Under the pieces are notes generated by a model. It saw nothing but the letters and a program-made list of their open reading frames with translations. It searched no databases and had not been told where the DNA came from. Position numbers and translations under genes: made by a program. Positions 9,241 through 17,817 of a DNA stretch of 35,585 nt are shown here, piece by piece. The stretch is from contig JALNVF010000011.1 in assembly GCA_023231445.1 (NCBI GenBank), positions 1-35,585 of the forward strand, given 5' to 3'. How positions within the stretch are numbered: position 1 is the first letter of the stretch; each line of letters starts with the position of its first letter. The DNA is from Treponema sp. (GTDB lineage: Bacteria > Spirochaetota > Spirochaetia > Treponematales > Treponemataceae).

Positions 9241-9744
9241 TTACTCCCCTGCTTTTGGTGATAATGACGATTTGAACATGCTCAAAAACTTGAAAACAAG
9301 CGGCGCAAGAACTGTATTGCATGCCAGTTCAAATATAAAAGATGTTGATGCTAAATGATACATCACCGATACATTCGGATAAAGCAAAGAGATTAGCCAG
9401 ACAAGAAAAACTTTCATAAGAGTCCCAACAAACCCAATAACAGATGGCATAAGTATACCTTCAAAATTGAATGACATACCAAGCAGTCCTGCTATAAATC
9501 CAAGTAGAGTGCGGTACAAACAATTAAATCCAAATGGAGCACCAGAAAGAAAATCAAGAAAAAAACCTGAAATGAATCCTGATATTTCTCCGTCGACTTT
9601 ACCATTAATAATTCCTAAGTATAGAGAACAAAGAAGTAGAAGATCTGGAATTGCAGGAAGAATTGAAATGTTTGATAGAATAGCTGTTTCCATCAAAACA
9701 GAGAAAAATATAATCAATATGCTTGTTATGTACGATTTTATCAT
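9241..9744 (-). CDS. mreD: Rod-shape determining membrane protein MreD
   Basis: 167 residues, almost entirely hydrophobic, with about five to six membrane segments, typical of MreD in length and composition. N-terminal MIKSYITSILIIFFSVLMET and the segment SGFFLDFLSGAPFGFNCL match the family pattern (helix, then a D-x-x-S-G-x-P-x-G loop). It is a membrane scaffold linking MreB and MreC to the PBP2-RodA synthase. A GGTAG-type ribosome site overlaps the end of mreC; mreC ends 4 nt before. Start and order in the operon are secure. Confidence 0.9.
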   Translation of the reverse strand: MIKSYITSILIIFFSVLMETAILSNISILPAIPDLLLLCSLYLGIINGKVDGEISGFISGFFLDFLSGAPFGFNCLYRTLLGFIAGLLGMSFNFEGILMPSVIGFVGTLMKVFLVWLISLLYPNVSVMYHLASTSFIFELACNTVLAPLVFKFLSMFKSSLSPKAGE

Positions 9745-9748
9745 TAGG

Positions 9749-10615
9749 CTACCTTTTTCTGTAATAATTACTTTGATTTTGATCTATAACAATTACAGTT
9801 TCAAGACGTGAAAAATCTATAATAGGTACCAGTTCAATATCGAGCGAAGAATCATAATCAAGAACGCGGATTTTAGAAATCGTACCGAGCGGCACATCTC
9901 TCATGTAATTTCCATTTTCACCCGATGTAACAATAACGTCACCAAAATGTAGATCATTCAATACCCGTTTCTTTATATACTGCATAGATAATGGTTCATC
10001 ATCATTCCCCATCCCTGTAACAAGACCGAGATCACGGGTATTTTGTATCCGTGCAGAAATTGTACAATCAAGACTGTATACAGGCATAATTTTGCTTGTA
10101 TATTTTCCAACTTCTATGATCTTTCCAACAAGTCCGATATTGCCGTTTTGATATGCAATAACAGGCATGTTTTTGTTAATTCCCTCTGCACTGCCTTTGT
10201 CAATTGTCAATGATGCATACAACTTATCAATATCACGTGAGATGATCTGTGCAGGAAAATTCTTCTGCCCAATAGATTCTGAAAAACCAAGCTGTTCCTT
10301 GAGCTGTGCATTTTCTTTTCTAATTTCAGCATTAGAACGTTGCATTTGCTGATAATTCTCGAGTTTTTTAGTAAGTTCATCATAATCTTTTTTTAATTCA
10401 GAAAGTTCTTTTACTGCTCCGAAAGTATCTTTTACTGCATCGGTAACGGAAAAAAAAACTTTTTCAACCGAAGAAACGATAGAAAATCCAATACGACTAA
10501 AATTGATTACAAAACTTCCCGAACTGAATCCAAGACAAATTCCAGAAAAAAGCATAAGTAGAACAAGTAAAATATCGGGAAATTTAAATTTAAATGGTGT
10601 CTTCATGTATGACAT
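9749..10615 (-). CDS. mreC: Rod-shape determining protein MreC
   Basis: 288 residues, normal for MreC. One N-terminal membrane helix (about 15-35), then a coiled coil (about 60-105, rich in Glu/Lys/Leu), then the periplasmic beta-barrel pair with the characteristic SRDIDKLYASLTIDKGSAEG and later VTSGENGNYMRDVPLGTI. MreC activates PBP2-RodA from the periplasmic side and links to MreB. Two in-frame ATGs (10615 and 10606) are possible and neither has a good Shine-Dalgarno; the first is taken. It starts 15 nt after mreB ends. Confidence 0.93.
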   Translation of the reverse strand: MSYMKTPFKFKFPDILLVLLMLFSGICLGFSSGSFVINFSRIGFSIVSSVEKVFFSVTDAVKDTFGAVKELSELKKDYDELTKKLENYQQMQRSNAEIRKENAQLKEQLGFSESIGQKNFPAQIISRDIDKLYASLTIDKGSAEGINKNMPVIAYQNGNIGLVGKIIEVGKYTSKIMPVYSLDCTISARIQNTRDLGLVTGMGNDDEPLSMQYIKKRVLNDLHFGDVIVTSGENGNYMRDVPLGTISKIRVLDYDSSLDIELVPIIDFSRLETVIVIDQNQSNYYRKR

Positions 10616-10630
10616 GTAAATTTGATCTTG

Positions 10631-11668
10631 CTATTCGTTAAGACTATCATATATAGAGCGGTCTGTAGACATATCTTTAAACAGTTCAAATGCCTCACCA
10701 GCACCAAGTGCAACACATTCAAGAGGACGTTCAACGAGGATAACCGGAACACCTGTTTCTTTTGATATAAGTTTAGGAAGTCCTTTCAACATTGAACCTC
10801 CACCAGTCATAACGATACCTCGCTCTACTATATCAGCAGCAAGTTCGGGCGGGGTATGACCAAGCGTATTTTTAATTTCTTCAACAATACGTGTAACAGG
10901 CTCTTTTAATGCCTCTCTTACCTCGACACTGTCTATTTCGAGCCGCCGGGGAAGCCCTGTAATTGCATCCGTTCCCTTTAGTTCCATTTTCTCTATATTT
11001 TTATCAGGTGCCGCATTGCCTATTTGAATTTTTAATCTTTCAGCAGTTTGCTGTCCAATGATAAGGTTATGGACACTTTTTACATGTTTTACAATAGCCT
11101 CATCGAATTTATCGCCTCCTATCCGGATCGAACTTGTAATAACCATACCACCTAAAGAGATTACACTTACTTCTGTCGTGCCACCTCCTATATCACAAAT
11201 CATATGACCTGCTGGTTCATAAATCGGAATTTTTGCACCAATTGCTGCTGCAAGTGATTCTGCTATAACTTCGACTTCCTTTGCACCAGCTTTAAGAGCT
11301 GCTTCAATAACAGCTCTTTTTTCAACATCGGTGATACAGGAAGGAATACCTATTTTCATTCGTGTTGATTTAAAAAATTGATGTCTTGGTGTGATTTTTG
11401 AGATAAAATATTTTATCATTTTTTCCGTACTGTCTATGTCAGCTATAACTCCGTCTGCAAGAGGACGAATGGCAATAATATTGCTTGGGGTTTTATCAAG
11501 CATGCTTTTCGCCTCTGAACCTACCGCTACAATACGCTTAGTTCCTTTTTCAACTGCGACAACAGAAGGTTCGTCTATAACAATACCCTTACCCCTTACA
11601 TAAATAAGTGTATTACATGTACCTAGATCAATACCTATGTCAGTTGAAAAATTGTCCAAAAAACTCAT
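10631..11668 (-). CDS. mreB: Actin-like cytoskeletal protein MreB
   Basis: 345 residues, full length. Actin-superfamily ATPase that forms membrane-associated filaments directing lateral wall synthesis. Phosphate 1 motif DIGIDLGTCNTLIYV at the N-terminus, phosphate 2 CDIGGGTTEVSVISLGG in the middle, adenosine motif MTGGGSMLKGLPKLI near the C-terminus. A strong GGGAGG ribosome site precedes the ATG by 8 nt. It follows the TPR gene by 22 nt and leads the mreC-mreD-PBP2-rodA series. Confidence 0.97.
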   Translation of the reverse strand: MSFLDNFSTDIGIDLGTCNTLIYVRGKGIVIDEPSVVAVEKGTKRIVAVGSEAKSMLDKTPSNIIAIRPLADGVIADIDSTEKMIKYFISKITPRHQFFKSTRMKIGIPSCITDVEKRAVIEAALKAGAKEVEVIAESLAAAIGAKIPIYEPAGHMICDIGGGTTEVSVISLGGMVITSSIRIGGDKFDEAIVKHVKSVHNLIIGQQTAERLKIQIGNAAPDKNIEKMELKGTDAITGLPRRLEIDSVEVREALKEPVTRIVEEIKNTLGHTPPELAADIVERGIVMTGGGSMLKGLPKLISKETGVPVILVERPLECVALGAGEAFELFKDMSTDRSIYDSLNE

Positions 11669-11690
11669 GTTAGTGTCCTCCCGGGAAAAA

Positions 11691-12647
11691 CTATTTATAA
11701 TCAGTCATTTTTTTCAAAGCGCCGGGATGATTTACCTGAATACGGAGAGCCTTTCGCCATTCCGAACGGGCCTTCACCAGATCGCCTTGTTTTTCATATA
11801 TTACACCAAGTCCATAGTATACGTCTGCAGAATTTTCATTTTTTTCTAAAACTGTCATATATTCCTGCTCTGCATCAGTATATTTTCCTTCATCAGTGTA
11901 GATAGTACCAAGCAACACGCGACTTTTCAATACCAGTATATCATCCTTGCAGTTATTTATTATGCGAAAAAGATATTGCTCTGCCGCCGCATTTTGTCCC
12001 GCTTTACGATACTGTTCTGCAATAGAAAGAAGAAGTGTATCAGATTCCCGTACTAGTAATGCTTCTGTAAAAGCAGATATACTATCTAAAGTCATGTCAA
12101 GCGAGGCATAACTAAGACCAAGATATTCAGGTATATCGTCAGCCTTATAACCATCATGTTTTGACATTTGAAGATATTTTATTGCAAGATCAGCATAGTA
12201 GTATGATGAAATAGTATTTTTATAAAAATAAGCCTTTCCAAGCATGTATTCAAGTTGAGGTTTGAGTGATTTTTTTGCACTTATAAGGGCTATCCGCAGA
12301 TTATTAATAGATTCGTCAAGATAATTTTGAGCTGTAGAAGTTTCAAGCTGAGAAACACCAAGATAAAATGATGCATATCCGTGATAAGTAAGTGCAGTAT
12401 TATTGAAAGGTTTTCGATCAAGTATGTGTTTACTAGTTTCATAAACACCTGTATAGTCATAATTATTCCATCTTGCATAAAGCGTGTATACAGATGATTC
12501 ACTTCGTATCTTTTTACGAATTATATAATACACAGAAAAAGAGATACCAATACCAACAAAAATAATGCATAAAATAGTTATGAGATTTGGTACGAATTTA
12601 CTTTTTCGTTTAAAAAAATTTGTATCATCGTTTATGTTATGTTTCAT
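11691..12647 (-). CDS. Membrane-anchored TPR protein heading the elongation operon
   Basis: 318 residues. A basic cytoplasmic start is followed by one membrane helix (about 20-43, LITILCIIFVGIGISFSVYYII). The rest is helical with recognisable tetratricopeptide units, clearest in the last third (YTDAEQEYMTVLEKNENSADVYYGLG, here split by me into A and B helices, then GDLVKARSEWRKALRI). The topology suggests the repeats face the periplasm. It sits 22 nt before mreB and so is probably part of the elongation machinery, perhaps as an assembly scaffold; this is inference from position. There is no Shine-Dalgarno before the ATG; a TATAAT lies 10 nt upstream (see promoter). No enzymatic motif. Confidence 0.82.
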   Translation of the reverse strand: MKHNINDDTNFFKRKSKFVPNLITILCIIFVGIGISFSVYYIIRKKIRSESSVYTLYARWNNYDYTGVYETSKHILDRKPFNNTALTYHGYASFYLGVSQLETSTAQNYLDESINNLRIALISAKKSLKPQLEYMLGKAYFYKNTISSYYYADLAIKYLQMSKHDGYKADDIPEYLGLSYASLDMTLDSISAFTEALLVRESDTLLLSIAEQYRKAGQNAAAEQYLFRIINNCKDDILVLKSRVLLGTIYTDEGKYTDAEQEYMTVLEKNENSADVYYGLGVIYEKQGDLVKARSEWRKALRIQVNHPGALKKMTDYK

Positions 12648-12657
12648 TGTTCACGCT

Positions 12658-12686
12658 ATTATAAAAAAACAGATGGGACCTGTAAG
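12658..12686 (-). promoter_or_regulatory. Promoter inside the 3' end of rnpB, for the TPR-mreB operon
   Basis: -35 CTTACA (12686-12681), 17 bp spacer, -10 TATAAT (12663-12658). The -35 lies in the conserved 3' part of RNase P RNA, and the -10 shares its first T with the U-run that ends that RNA. The start would fall about 4 nt before the TPR ATG, giving a nearly leaderless mRNA. The perfect -10 is strong; the -35 matches 4 of 6. Confidence 0.5.
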
Positions 12687-13079
12687 CCGGGTTCTGTCAC
12701 TGATGTTATTCACATCAGTATAATCATCTATCCTGAATGCAGGTTACCCTGTATTTCAAGCGATCTACCTGCAGTAAAAGTCCGGAAAAACAACTGCTAT
12801 TTGATCTTACTCCAAATGAGGTTTGCAAGTTACATCTGTTACCAGATGTACGGTAGTCTCTTACACTGCCTTTTCACCCTTACAAGCGGCTTACCGCTTG
12901 CGGTTTTTTTTCTGTTGCACTATCTGTCAGTTACGGGTTTTGCACAACTCACATAAGAATTGTACAGCTTCCATATGCTGCCCGGTTATTGCCCGGCATT
13001 TTTTCCGGCGGAGCCCGGACTTTAGCCTCATCAACCTATTCTATCATTAGGATAGGTTGATGCGATTATGTCCCATCTG
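12670..13079 (-). ncRNA. rnpB: RNase P RNA, bacterial type A
   Basis: About 410 nt. The ends form a 10-bp P1 helix (13079-13070 with 12679-12670). P3 is a perfect 11-bp hairpin (CATCAACCTAT with its complement). The conserved P4 strands are present: AAAGTCCGGGC near the 5' end and GACAGAACCCGGCTTACAGG near the 3' end. Other universal segments seen are AGTGCAACAGA, GTAAGGGTGAAAAGG, TGTAAGAG, GGTAACAG and CGCTTGA. It is the catalytic RNA that matures tRNA 5' ends. A T7 run directly follows P1 (12669-12663). It starts 15 nt after the stop of the zinc-ribbon gene, and I see no clear promoter of its own, so it may be processed from that transcript. The J3/4 segment reads GAGGCTAAAG rather than the usual GAGGAAAG. 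Confidence 0.96.
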
Positions 13080-13094
13080 TTAAATATCATTTTT

Positions 13095-14024
13095 TCAGGA
13101 TTCAGAATCTTCTTCGCTTTCTGAATCTTCGGAATCATCTCCTTCTTCATCCTCTTCATCAGTAGATTCTTCGGTTTCCTCTGTATCTTCATCTTCAGAT
13201 AGTTCATCTTCGTCTTTTTCATATTCATCTTCAGTATCGAAGTCTTCATCATCATCAATATCAGCAAGACTACCTGCATCATCGAGTTTAAAATAACTTT
13301 CTTGTTCATTTTCGGTAGTTTCTTCATAGAAAAGAATACGACTGCAATACGGACAGAATAGAATATTTTCACCTTTTCGGACTTCGTTTGCAAATTGAGC
13401 CGGGAGAATCATATGGCAACCAGTGCAGACACCGTTTTTTACTGCAACGATTCCTTCTGTATTTCGCTGTATAATTCTTTGAAATTTGAATAAAATTTCC
13501 TGATCAAGATCAGGTGCAATTTTGTTTTCCTTCTTATTAAGATCTTCAAGTTCATTTTTGTATGAAGTAAGTTCCTTGTCGAGAGAAGATTTACTTACAT
13601 TAAGATCCGTTTCCTGCGATTTAATCATAGCTTCATATGATTTTAGATTATCATTTAGATCAGCGAGAATCTTTTCCTCTTTTTGAAGCTCTTTACGAAT
13701 ATCCTGTTCCTTGGAAGATGCCTCTGTTATCTGTTTGTCAAGAGCCTCATATTCTCGATGAGTTGTAATATTGTCCATACTTTTCTCACCGTCCTCTCGG
13801 GACTTTACAACTTCATCAAGATCGCCGCGCAACTGCATGACTTTTGCTTTTACCACTTCATATTCAGTATTTTTGCTGATAAATTCCTTTTTCATTCGAT
13901 CAAGAAGCTCGTCTTGCGAACCAAGTTGTTTTGGAGCTTCATCTATCTTCTTTTCAAGGTCATACTTTTTGACAAGAATACTTTGAAGATTTTTAAGTTT
14001 GTCGAAAACTTCTGTCATTACCAT
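13095..14024 (-). CDS. Coiled-coil C4 zinc-ribbon protein with long acidic tail
   Basis: 309 residues. Residues 1-185 form a long antiparallel coiled coil (Lys/Glu/Leu heptads). A C4 zinc ribbon follows with Cys200, Cys203, Cys224 and Cys227 (VCTGCHM and FCPYCSR). This is the DUF164 / CT398 / HP0958 architecture; some family members bind sigma-54 or flagellar and secretion parts (established for Helicobacter and Chlamydia relatives). Unusual is the C-terminal tail from about residue 238 to the end, nearly all Asp, Glu and Ser. AAGGA precedes the first ATG. A good promoter lies 58 nt upstream. It sits between rpoD and rnpB. A link to RNA polymerase is inference from family and position. Confidence 0.9.
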   Translation of the reverse strand: MVMTEVFDKLKNLQSILVKKYDLEKKIDEAPKQLGSQDELLDRMKKEFISKNTEYEVVKAKVMQLRGDLDEVVKSREDGEKSMDNITTHREYEALDKQITEASSKEQDIRKELQKEEKILADLNDNLKSYEAMIKSQETDLNVSKSSLDKELTSYKNELEDLNKKENKIAPDLDQEILFKFQRIIQRNTEGIVAVKNGVCTGCHMILPAQFANEVRKGENILFCPYCSRILFYEETTENEQESYFKLDDAGSLADIDDDEDFDTEDEYEKDEDELSEDEDTEETEESTDEEDEEGDDSEDSESEEDSES

Positions 14025-14081
14025 GATAATAAATTCCTTACTGATAAAATATCTACTTATATTGCTTATAAAATATCATAA

Positions 14082-14110
14082 ATAATATAATAAAATATAC
14101 ATTTTGTCTA
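14082..14110 (-). promoter_or_regulatory. Sigma-70-type promoter of the zinc-ribbon gene
   Basis: -35 TAGACA (14110-14105), 17 bp spacer, -10 TATTAT (14087-14082), in the 143-bp AT-rich gap after rpoD. Predicted leader about 50 nt. It probably also supplies rnpB. Confidence 0.7.
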
Positions 14111-14167
14111 CAAATGCGTGACATCCGATATTTGTAACTGCCATACAAGCTGTAGTTTTTAATAAAC

Positions 14168-16006
14168 TTACGGTCCGATTTCAATATAATCCCGTAAACC
14201 GTTTGCCCGTCTTGGATGCCGAAGCCTTCTAAGGGCCTTAGCCTCTATTTGTCTGATCCGTTCGCGAGTAACATTGAAATATAACCCCACTTCCTCCAAT
14301 GTAAGTGAATAACCATCTTCAAGACCGAAACGCATTTTTAGAACTTCCTGTTCGCGTGGAGGAAGTGTATCAAGTACAGACCGAATTTGTTCTTTTAAAA
14401 GGGTTTCTGCTGTCTGGGAGGCAGGATTTTCAACTTCCTTATCCTCAATAAAATCACCAAGAAGAGAATCCTCTTCCTCTCCTATAGGAGTTTCAAGAGA
14501 AATAGGTTCACGTGCTACATTTTTGACCTGTTTAACACGTGACACAGGCCATCCAAGCTGTTGAGCGATTTCATCGTCAGTCGGTTCTCGTCCGAGCTTC
14601 TGCATAAGTTGTCTTGATTCTCTTACTACCTTGTTTATCTGTTCTATCATATGAACAGGAACCCTTATTGTACGAGCCTGATCAGAAATAGAACGTGTAA
14701 TAGCCTGCCTAATCCACCAAGTGGCATAAGTTGAAAATTTAAATCCCTTTCTGTATTCAAATTTTTCCACAGCTTTAATTAGACCGATATTTCCCTCTTG
14801 AACAAGGTCAAAAAACTGAAGTCCACGATTTGTATATTTTTTTGCTATAGATACAACAAGACGGAGGTTTGCATTTATAAGACGATTTTTAGCCTGCTCC
14901 ATCATAATAGAGCCTCGTTCAATTTCTTTTCCCATAGCGAGTATTTCATCTACACTATTTTCAAATTCATATTCCAATCGGTGAAGTTTCCGATCTATCT
15001 TTTGAATCTGTGTATAAATATCACGGATATCATCTGTCGTTATACCGAGATCATCTTCCAGTTTTTTGGATTCTGAACGAATTGATATCCGTCGTCCGAT
15101 ACTGCGGAGTTCAGAAGGAGTTGCAACATGCAATTCCTTCATTTTTTTTTCCTGTTTTTGATGGTATTCATCAATTTTCTGACAGGCATCTCGGAATTTC
15201 TGATTGAACTTGTCTAGTTCTTCTGTTTGAATATCTATTTTTTGAAGCTGGGGTTGAATTTTTCTGCGAAGAGAAACAAGTTGAGGGGTATCAAAAATTC
15301 TGGCAGACTGATCTGCTTCAAAAAGCTGTTTTTTTATGTTCATGTACTGTTTCATTTCCGGTAGTACAGGTTTTATGTTTTCGCTGTAGCAACTTTTTAA
15401 ACGACGTTTTTCCGCCATTTCTTCATTTATTTCTTTTCTTGGACGCCCCGGTTCATGGGGATCAATACGTGTAAAAGCTTTTTGTGCAACTGCAAAAAAT
15501 TCAGGAACCATGATGCCAGAATTCTTAATGACATCCTTTATGATATTCTTTCCATTTTCCATTTTTTTAGAAAGAATAACTTCCTGTTCTGCTGTAAGAA
15601 GATTTTCCTTACCAATTTCACGTAAATAAAGTCGAATGGGATCATCTACATTCGATTCTTTATCACTATTTACAAGTTTACTGTGTCCGGTTTCATTTTT
15701 ATTCCCATCAGTATCTTCCTCGATGGGAACTTCTTCATCTGTTGTAACAATATCGTCTTCATCATCTGCATCTTCTTCACTTTCTTCTTCCTCTTCATCT
15801 GTTAGAAGATCTTCTGGTTCAACAATTTGTATCTTATTTTCAGAGAAAATCTGAAGCACCGTTTCCATTTTTGGTGAATTGACAAAGTCCTGCCCAAGCA
15901 TGTCCGTTACTTCGTCCCATGTTATGATTGTCTTTGCTTTTGCATATTCAAGCAGTTTTTCTACGTTAGGGTCTATTTTCTGATCTTTCTGATCTTTCTG
16001 ATCCAT
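14168..16006 (-). CDS. rpoD: Primary sigma factor RpoD
   Basis: 612 residues. Region 1.1-like N-terminus, then an acidic low-complexity stretch (about residues 68-100), region 1.2 (DDPIRLYLREIG), a long non-conserved region, region 2 (NLRLVVSIAKKYTNRGLQFF, then KGFKFSTYATWWIRQAI for -10 melting), region 3, and region 4.2 helix-turn-helix (VTRERIRQIEAKALRRLRHP). It directs RNA polymerase to TTGACA/TATAAT promoters, which agrees with the promoters seen in this window. It starts 18 nt after dnaG, as in the classical macromolecular-synthesis operon. The first ten codons contain a 9-bp tandem repeat coding Asp-Gln-Lys three times. Confidence 0.97.
   Translation of the reverse strand: MDQKDQKDQKIDPNVEKLLEYAKAKTIITWDEVTDMLGQDFVNSPKMETVLQIFSENKIQIVEPEDLLTDEEEEESEEDADDEDDIVTTDEEVPIEEDTDGNKNETGHSKLVNSDKESNVDDPIRLYLREIGKENLLTAEQEVILSKKMENGKNIIKDVIKNSGIMVPEFFAVAQKAFTRIDPHEPGRPRKEINEEMAEKRRLKSCYSENIKPVLPEMKQYMNIKKQLFEADQSARIFDTPQLVSLRRKIQPQLQKIDIQTEELDKFNQKFRDACQKIDEYHQKQEKKMKELHVATPSELRSIGRRISIRSESKKLEDDLGITTDDIRDIYTQIQKIDRKLHRLEYEFENSVDEILAMGKEIERGSIMMEQAKNRLINANLRLVVSIAKKYTNRGLQFFDLVQEGNIGLIKAVEKFEYRKGFKFSTYATWWIRQAITRSISDQARTIRVPVHMIEQINKVVRESRQLMQKLGREPTDDEIAQQLGWPVSRVKQVKNVAREPISLETPIGEEEDSLLGDFIEDKEVENPASQTAETLLKEQIRSVLDTLPPREQEVLKMRFGLEDGYSLTLEEVGLYFNVTRERIRQIEAKALRRLRHPRRANGLRDYIEIGP
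15980..16003 (-). repeat. 9-bp tandem repeat at the rpoD start
   Basis: The unit ctgatcttt (plus strand) is repeated about 2.7 times (15980-15988, 15989-15997, partial to 16003). It codes for three Asp-Gln-Lys triplets. Copy changes would stay in frame. Confidence 0.8.
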
Positions 16007-16024
16007 ATGATGATACCTTTGTCT

Positions 16025-17806
16025 TTACTGTTTAAGCCTGCTGTCAAGATTCATTTTTTCTGCAAGAAGTTCGTTGAGTTGTTGCTGGTCACTGGGCGTC
16101 ATTGGATTGAAAAGTCTGATTCTGTTCATAACTTTTTCACGCTTTCGTTCCAATGAATTCCGCTTAATAAGCTGTATACTGTCCTCTATGATAAGGTTCG
16201 AATTTTGAGAAAATTCTCCAGATGAAATTACCCGTGTAATCATCCGTTCAATTTCTGCATCATCACAGTGGTTCAAAATACTGCTCACTGATACACATTG
16301 CTCTCTGAAACAATCCTCCAGAATTATGAATAGCTTTTTTGCTACAGGATCCTGAAAATCGTCAACGGTGAGTTCCGCGCGCATAACCTTATATTGGTTC
16401 AGATCGGCAATGACTGCAAGAACAGAACGTAATTCAGCATTCAGCTTTATTTCCACATTCTGTTTGTCTGTTGGTGTTAGCTGCCGGTTTTTTAAGCGTT
16501 CGCGGGCCTGATCACGGTTATCAAAGTCTTTCTTTACAGCCTCCGGCTTTAGATTAAATGCCTGACATAGTTGTTCCAGACATGACTCTCTCTGTATATC
16601 GGATTGAAGCGAATCAACATAAGGGAAAAAAGCAAGCGAAGCTTTTGTTTTTCCCTCTGGTGTATCAACAGCATACTCCTCTCCCAGTTTAGATAATAGA
16701 AAGTCGCTATCAAAAATAGCATTGTTAACTTCATTTGTCAAGGTTTCTGCACCAAAATTTACCATAATTTCTGCCGGATCTTTTCCGCCAGACAGTCTGA
16801 TTATTTTTACAGTAAAACCTTGCGTGCGACACATAATAATGGCGCGCATAGTTGCATTTTGTCCAGCACCATCACTGTCGAATGAAAGCAGCACTGTATC
16901 CGCAAAACCGTGTACTATTTTTAATTGGTTTTCTGTCAACGCTGTACCGAGCGGAGCGACTGCATAGGTAATTCCGCACTGGTGATATGCAATACAATCC
17001 ATATATCCTTCACAAAAAATTACCTTTTTCTGTTCACGAATAGTATTTTTTGCAAAATTAAACGCATACAAGGTTTCTCCCTTTTTGTACTGGATAAGAT
17101 CTCCCGAATTAAGATATTTAGGTCCATCTCCTTTAAGAATTCGTCCTCCGAGTGCGACACATTGTCCCCGTCTGTTAAAAATCGGAAACATAAGTCTGTC
17201 AGAAAAAAAAGCTGAATCAGGATATTTTTTACTGAACAGACCCGAATTATTAAGAAATTCGTTGCTGAAATTTTTTTTTCGGAGAAAGTTTTTAAGCCAT
17301 CGGCGGTCAGAAGGTGCATATCCCAATTTAAACTTATTGATTGTTTCCATTGTAAGACCACGTCCTGTAATATATGATAGAGCAGATTTTCCACCGTCCG
17401 TTTGCGTCAGAAGATAATGAAAAAGAGATGCGGTACGTTCATACAAATCAATATACTGGTCTCTGAGGTCATCATCATGCGAATGCTCTGGAATTTCACC
17501 GCCTGTGTATTGGACTTCAATACCTGCCCGTTTTGCAAGGAAACGGATTGCATCGGTATACGATATCTTTTCCATCTCCATTACAAACTTAATGACATCT
17601 CCTCCTGCATGACATCCAAAACAATAATAGAATTTTTTATCACCGTCTACATGAAAAGATGCTGTTTTTTCGTTATGAAAGGGACAACATCCCCACCAGT
17701 CATTACCGCTTCTTCTTTCGAGTTTAGTGTACTCACCGATAATTGCAATAATGTCAGAAGAATTTTGTACTGATTCTACGGTCTGTGGCGAAATAAGTCC
17801 CGGCAT
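16025..17806 (-). CDS. dnaG: DNA primase DnaG
   Basis: 593 residues, usual length. N-terminal zinc domain with Cys41, His44, Cys62 and Cys65 (CPFH and CFGC). RNA polymerase/TOPRIM core with VIFCEGYMDCIAYHQ (catalytic Glu) and LLSFDSDGAGQNA (Asp-x-Asp). A C-terminal helicase-binding region follows. It makes RNA primers for replication. AAGG lies 6 nt before the ATG. 11 nt after mltG and 18 nt before rpoD, so it is co-transcribed with both. Confidence 0.97.
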   Translation of the reverse strand: MPGLISPQTVESVQNSSDIIAIIGEYTKLERRSGNDWWGCCPFHNEKTASFHVDGDKKFYYCFGCHAGGDVIKFVMEMEKISYTDAIRFLAKRAGIEVQYTGGEIPEHSHDDDLRDQYIDLYERTASLFHYLLTQTDGGKSALSYITGRGLTMETINKFKLGYAPSDRRWLKNFLRKKNFSNEFLNNSGLFSKKYPDSAFFSDRLMFPIFNRRGQCVALGGRILKGDGPKYLNSGDLIQYKKGETLYAFNFAKNTIREQKKVIFCEGYMDCIAYHQCGITYAVAPLGTALTENQLKIVHGFADTVLLSFDSDGAGQNATMRAIIMCRTQGFTVKIIRLSGGKDPAEIMVNFGAETLTNEVNNAIFDSDFLLSKLGEEYAVDTPEGKTKASLAFFPYVDSLQSDIQRESCLEQLCQAFNLKPEAVKKDFDNRDQARERLKNRQLTPTDKQNVEIKLNAELRSVLAVIADLNQYKVMRAELTVDDFQDPVAKKLFIILEDCFREQCVSVSSILNHCDDAEIERMITRVISSGEFSQNSNLIIEDSIQLIKRNSLERKREKVMNRIRLFNPMTPSDQQQLNELLAEKMNLDSRLKQ

Positions 17807-17817
17807 TATGTTTTACC

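Noticed and set aside
13031..13393. Leftward Lys/Met-rich ORF of 120 codons
   Set aside because: Shifted frame of the acidic-tail coding sequence (GAA/GAT repeats read as AAG/ATG) that runs into rnpB.
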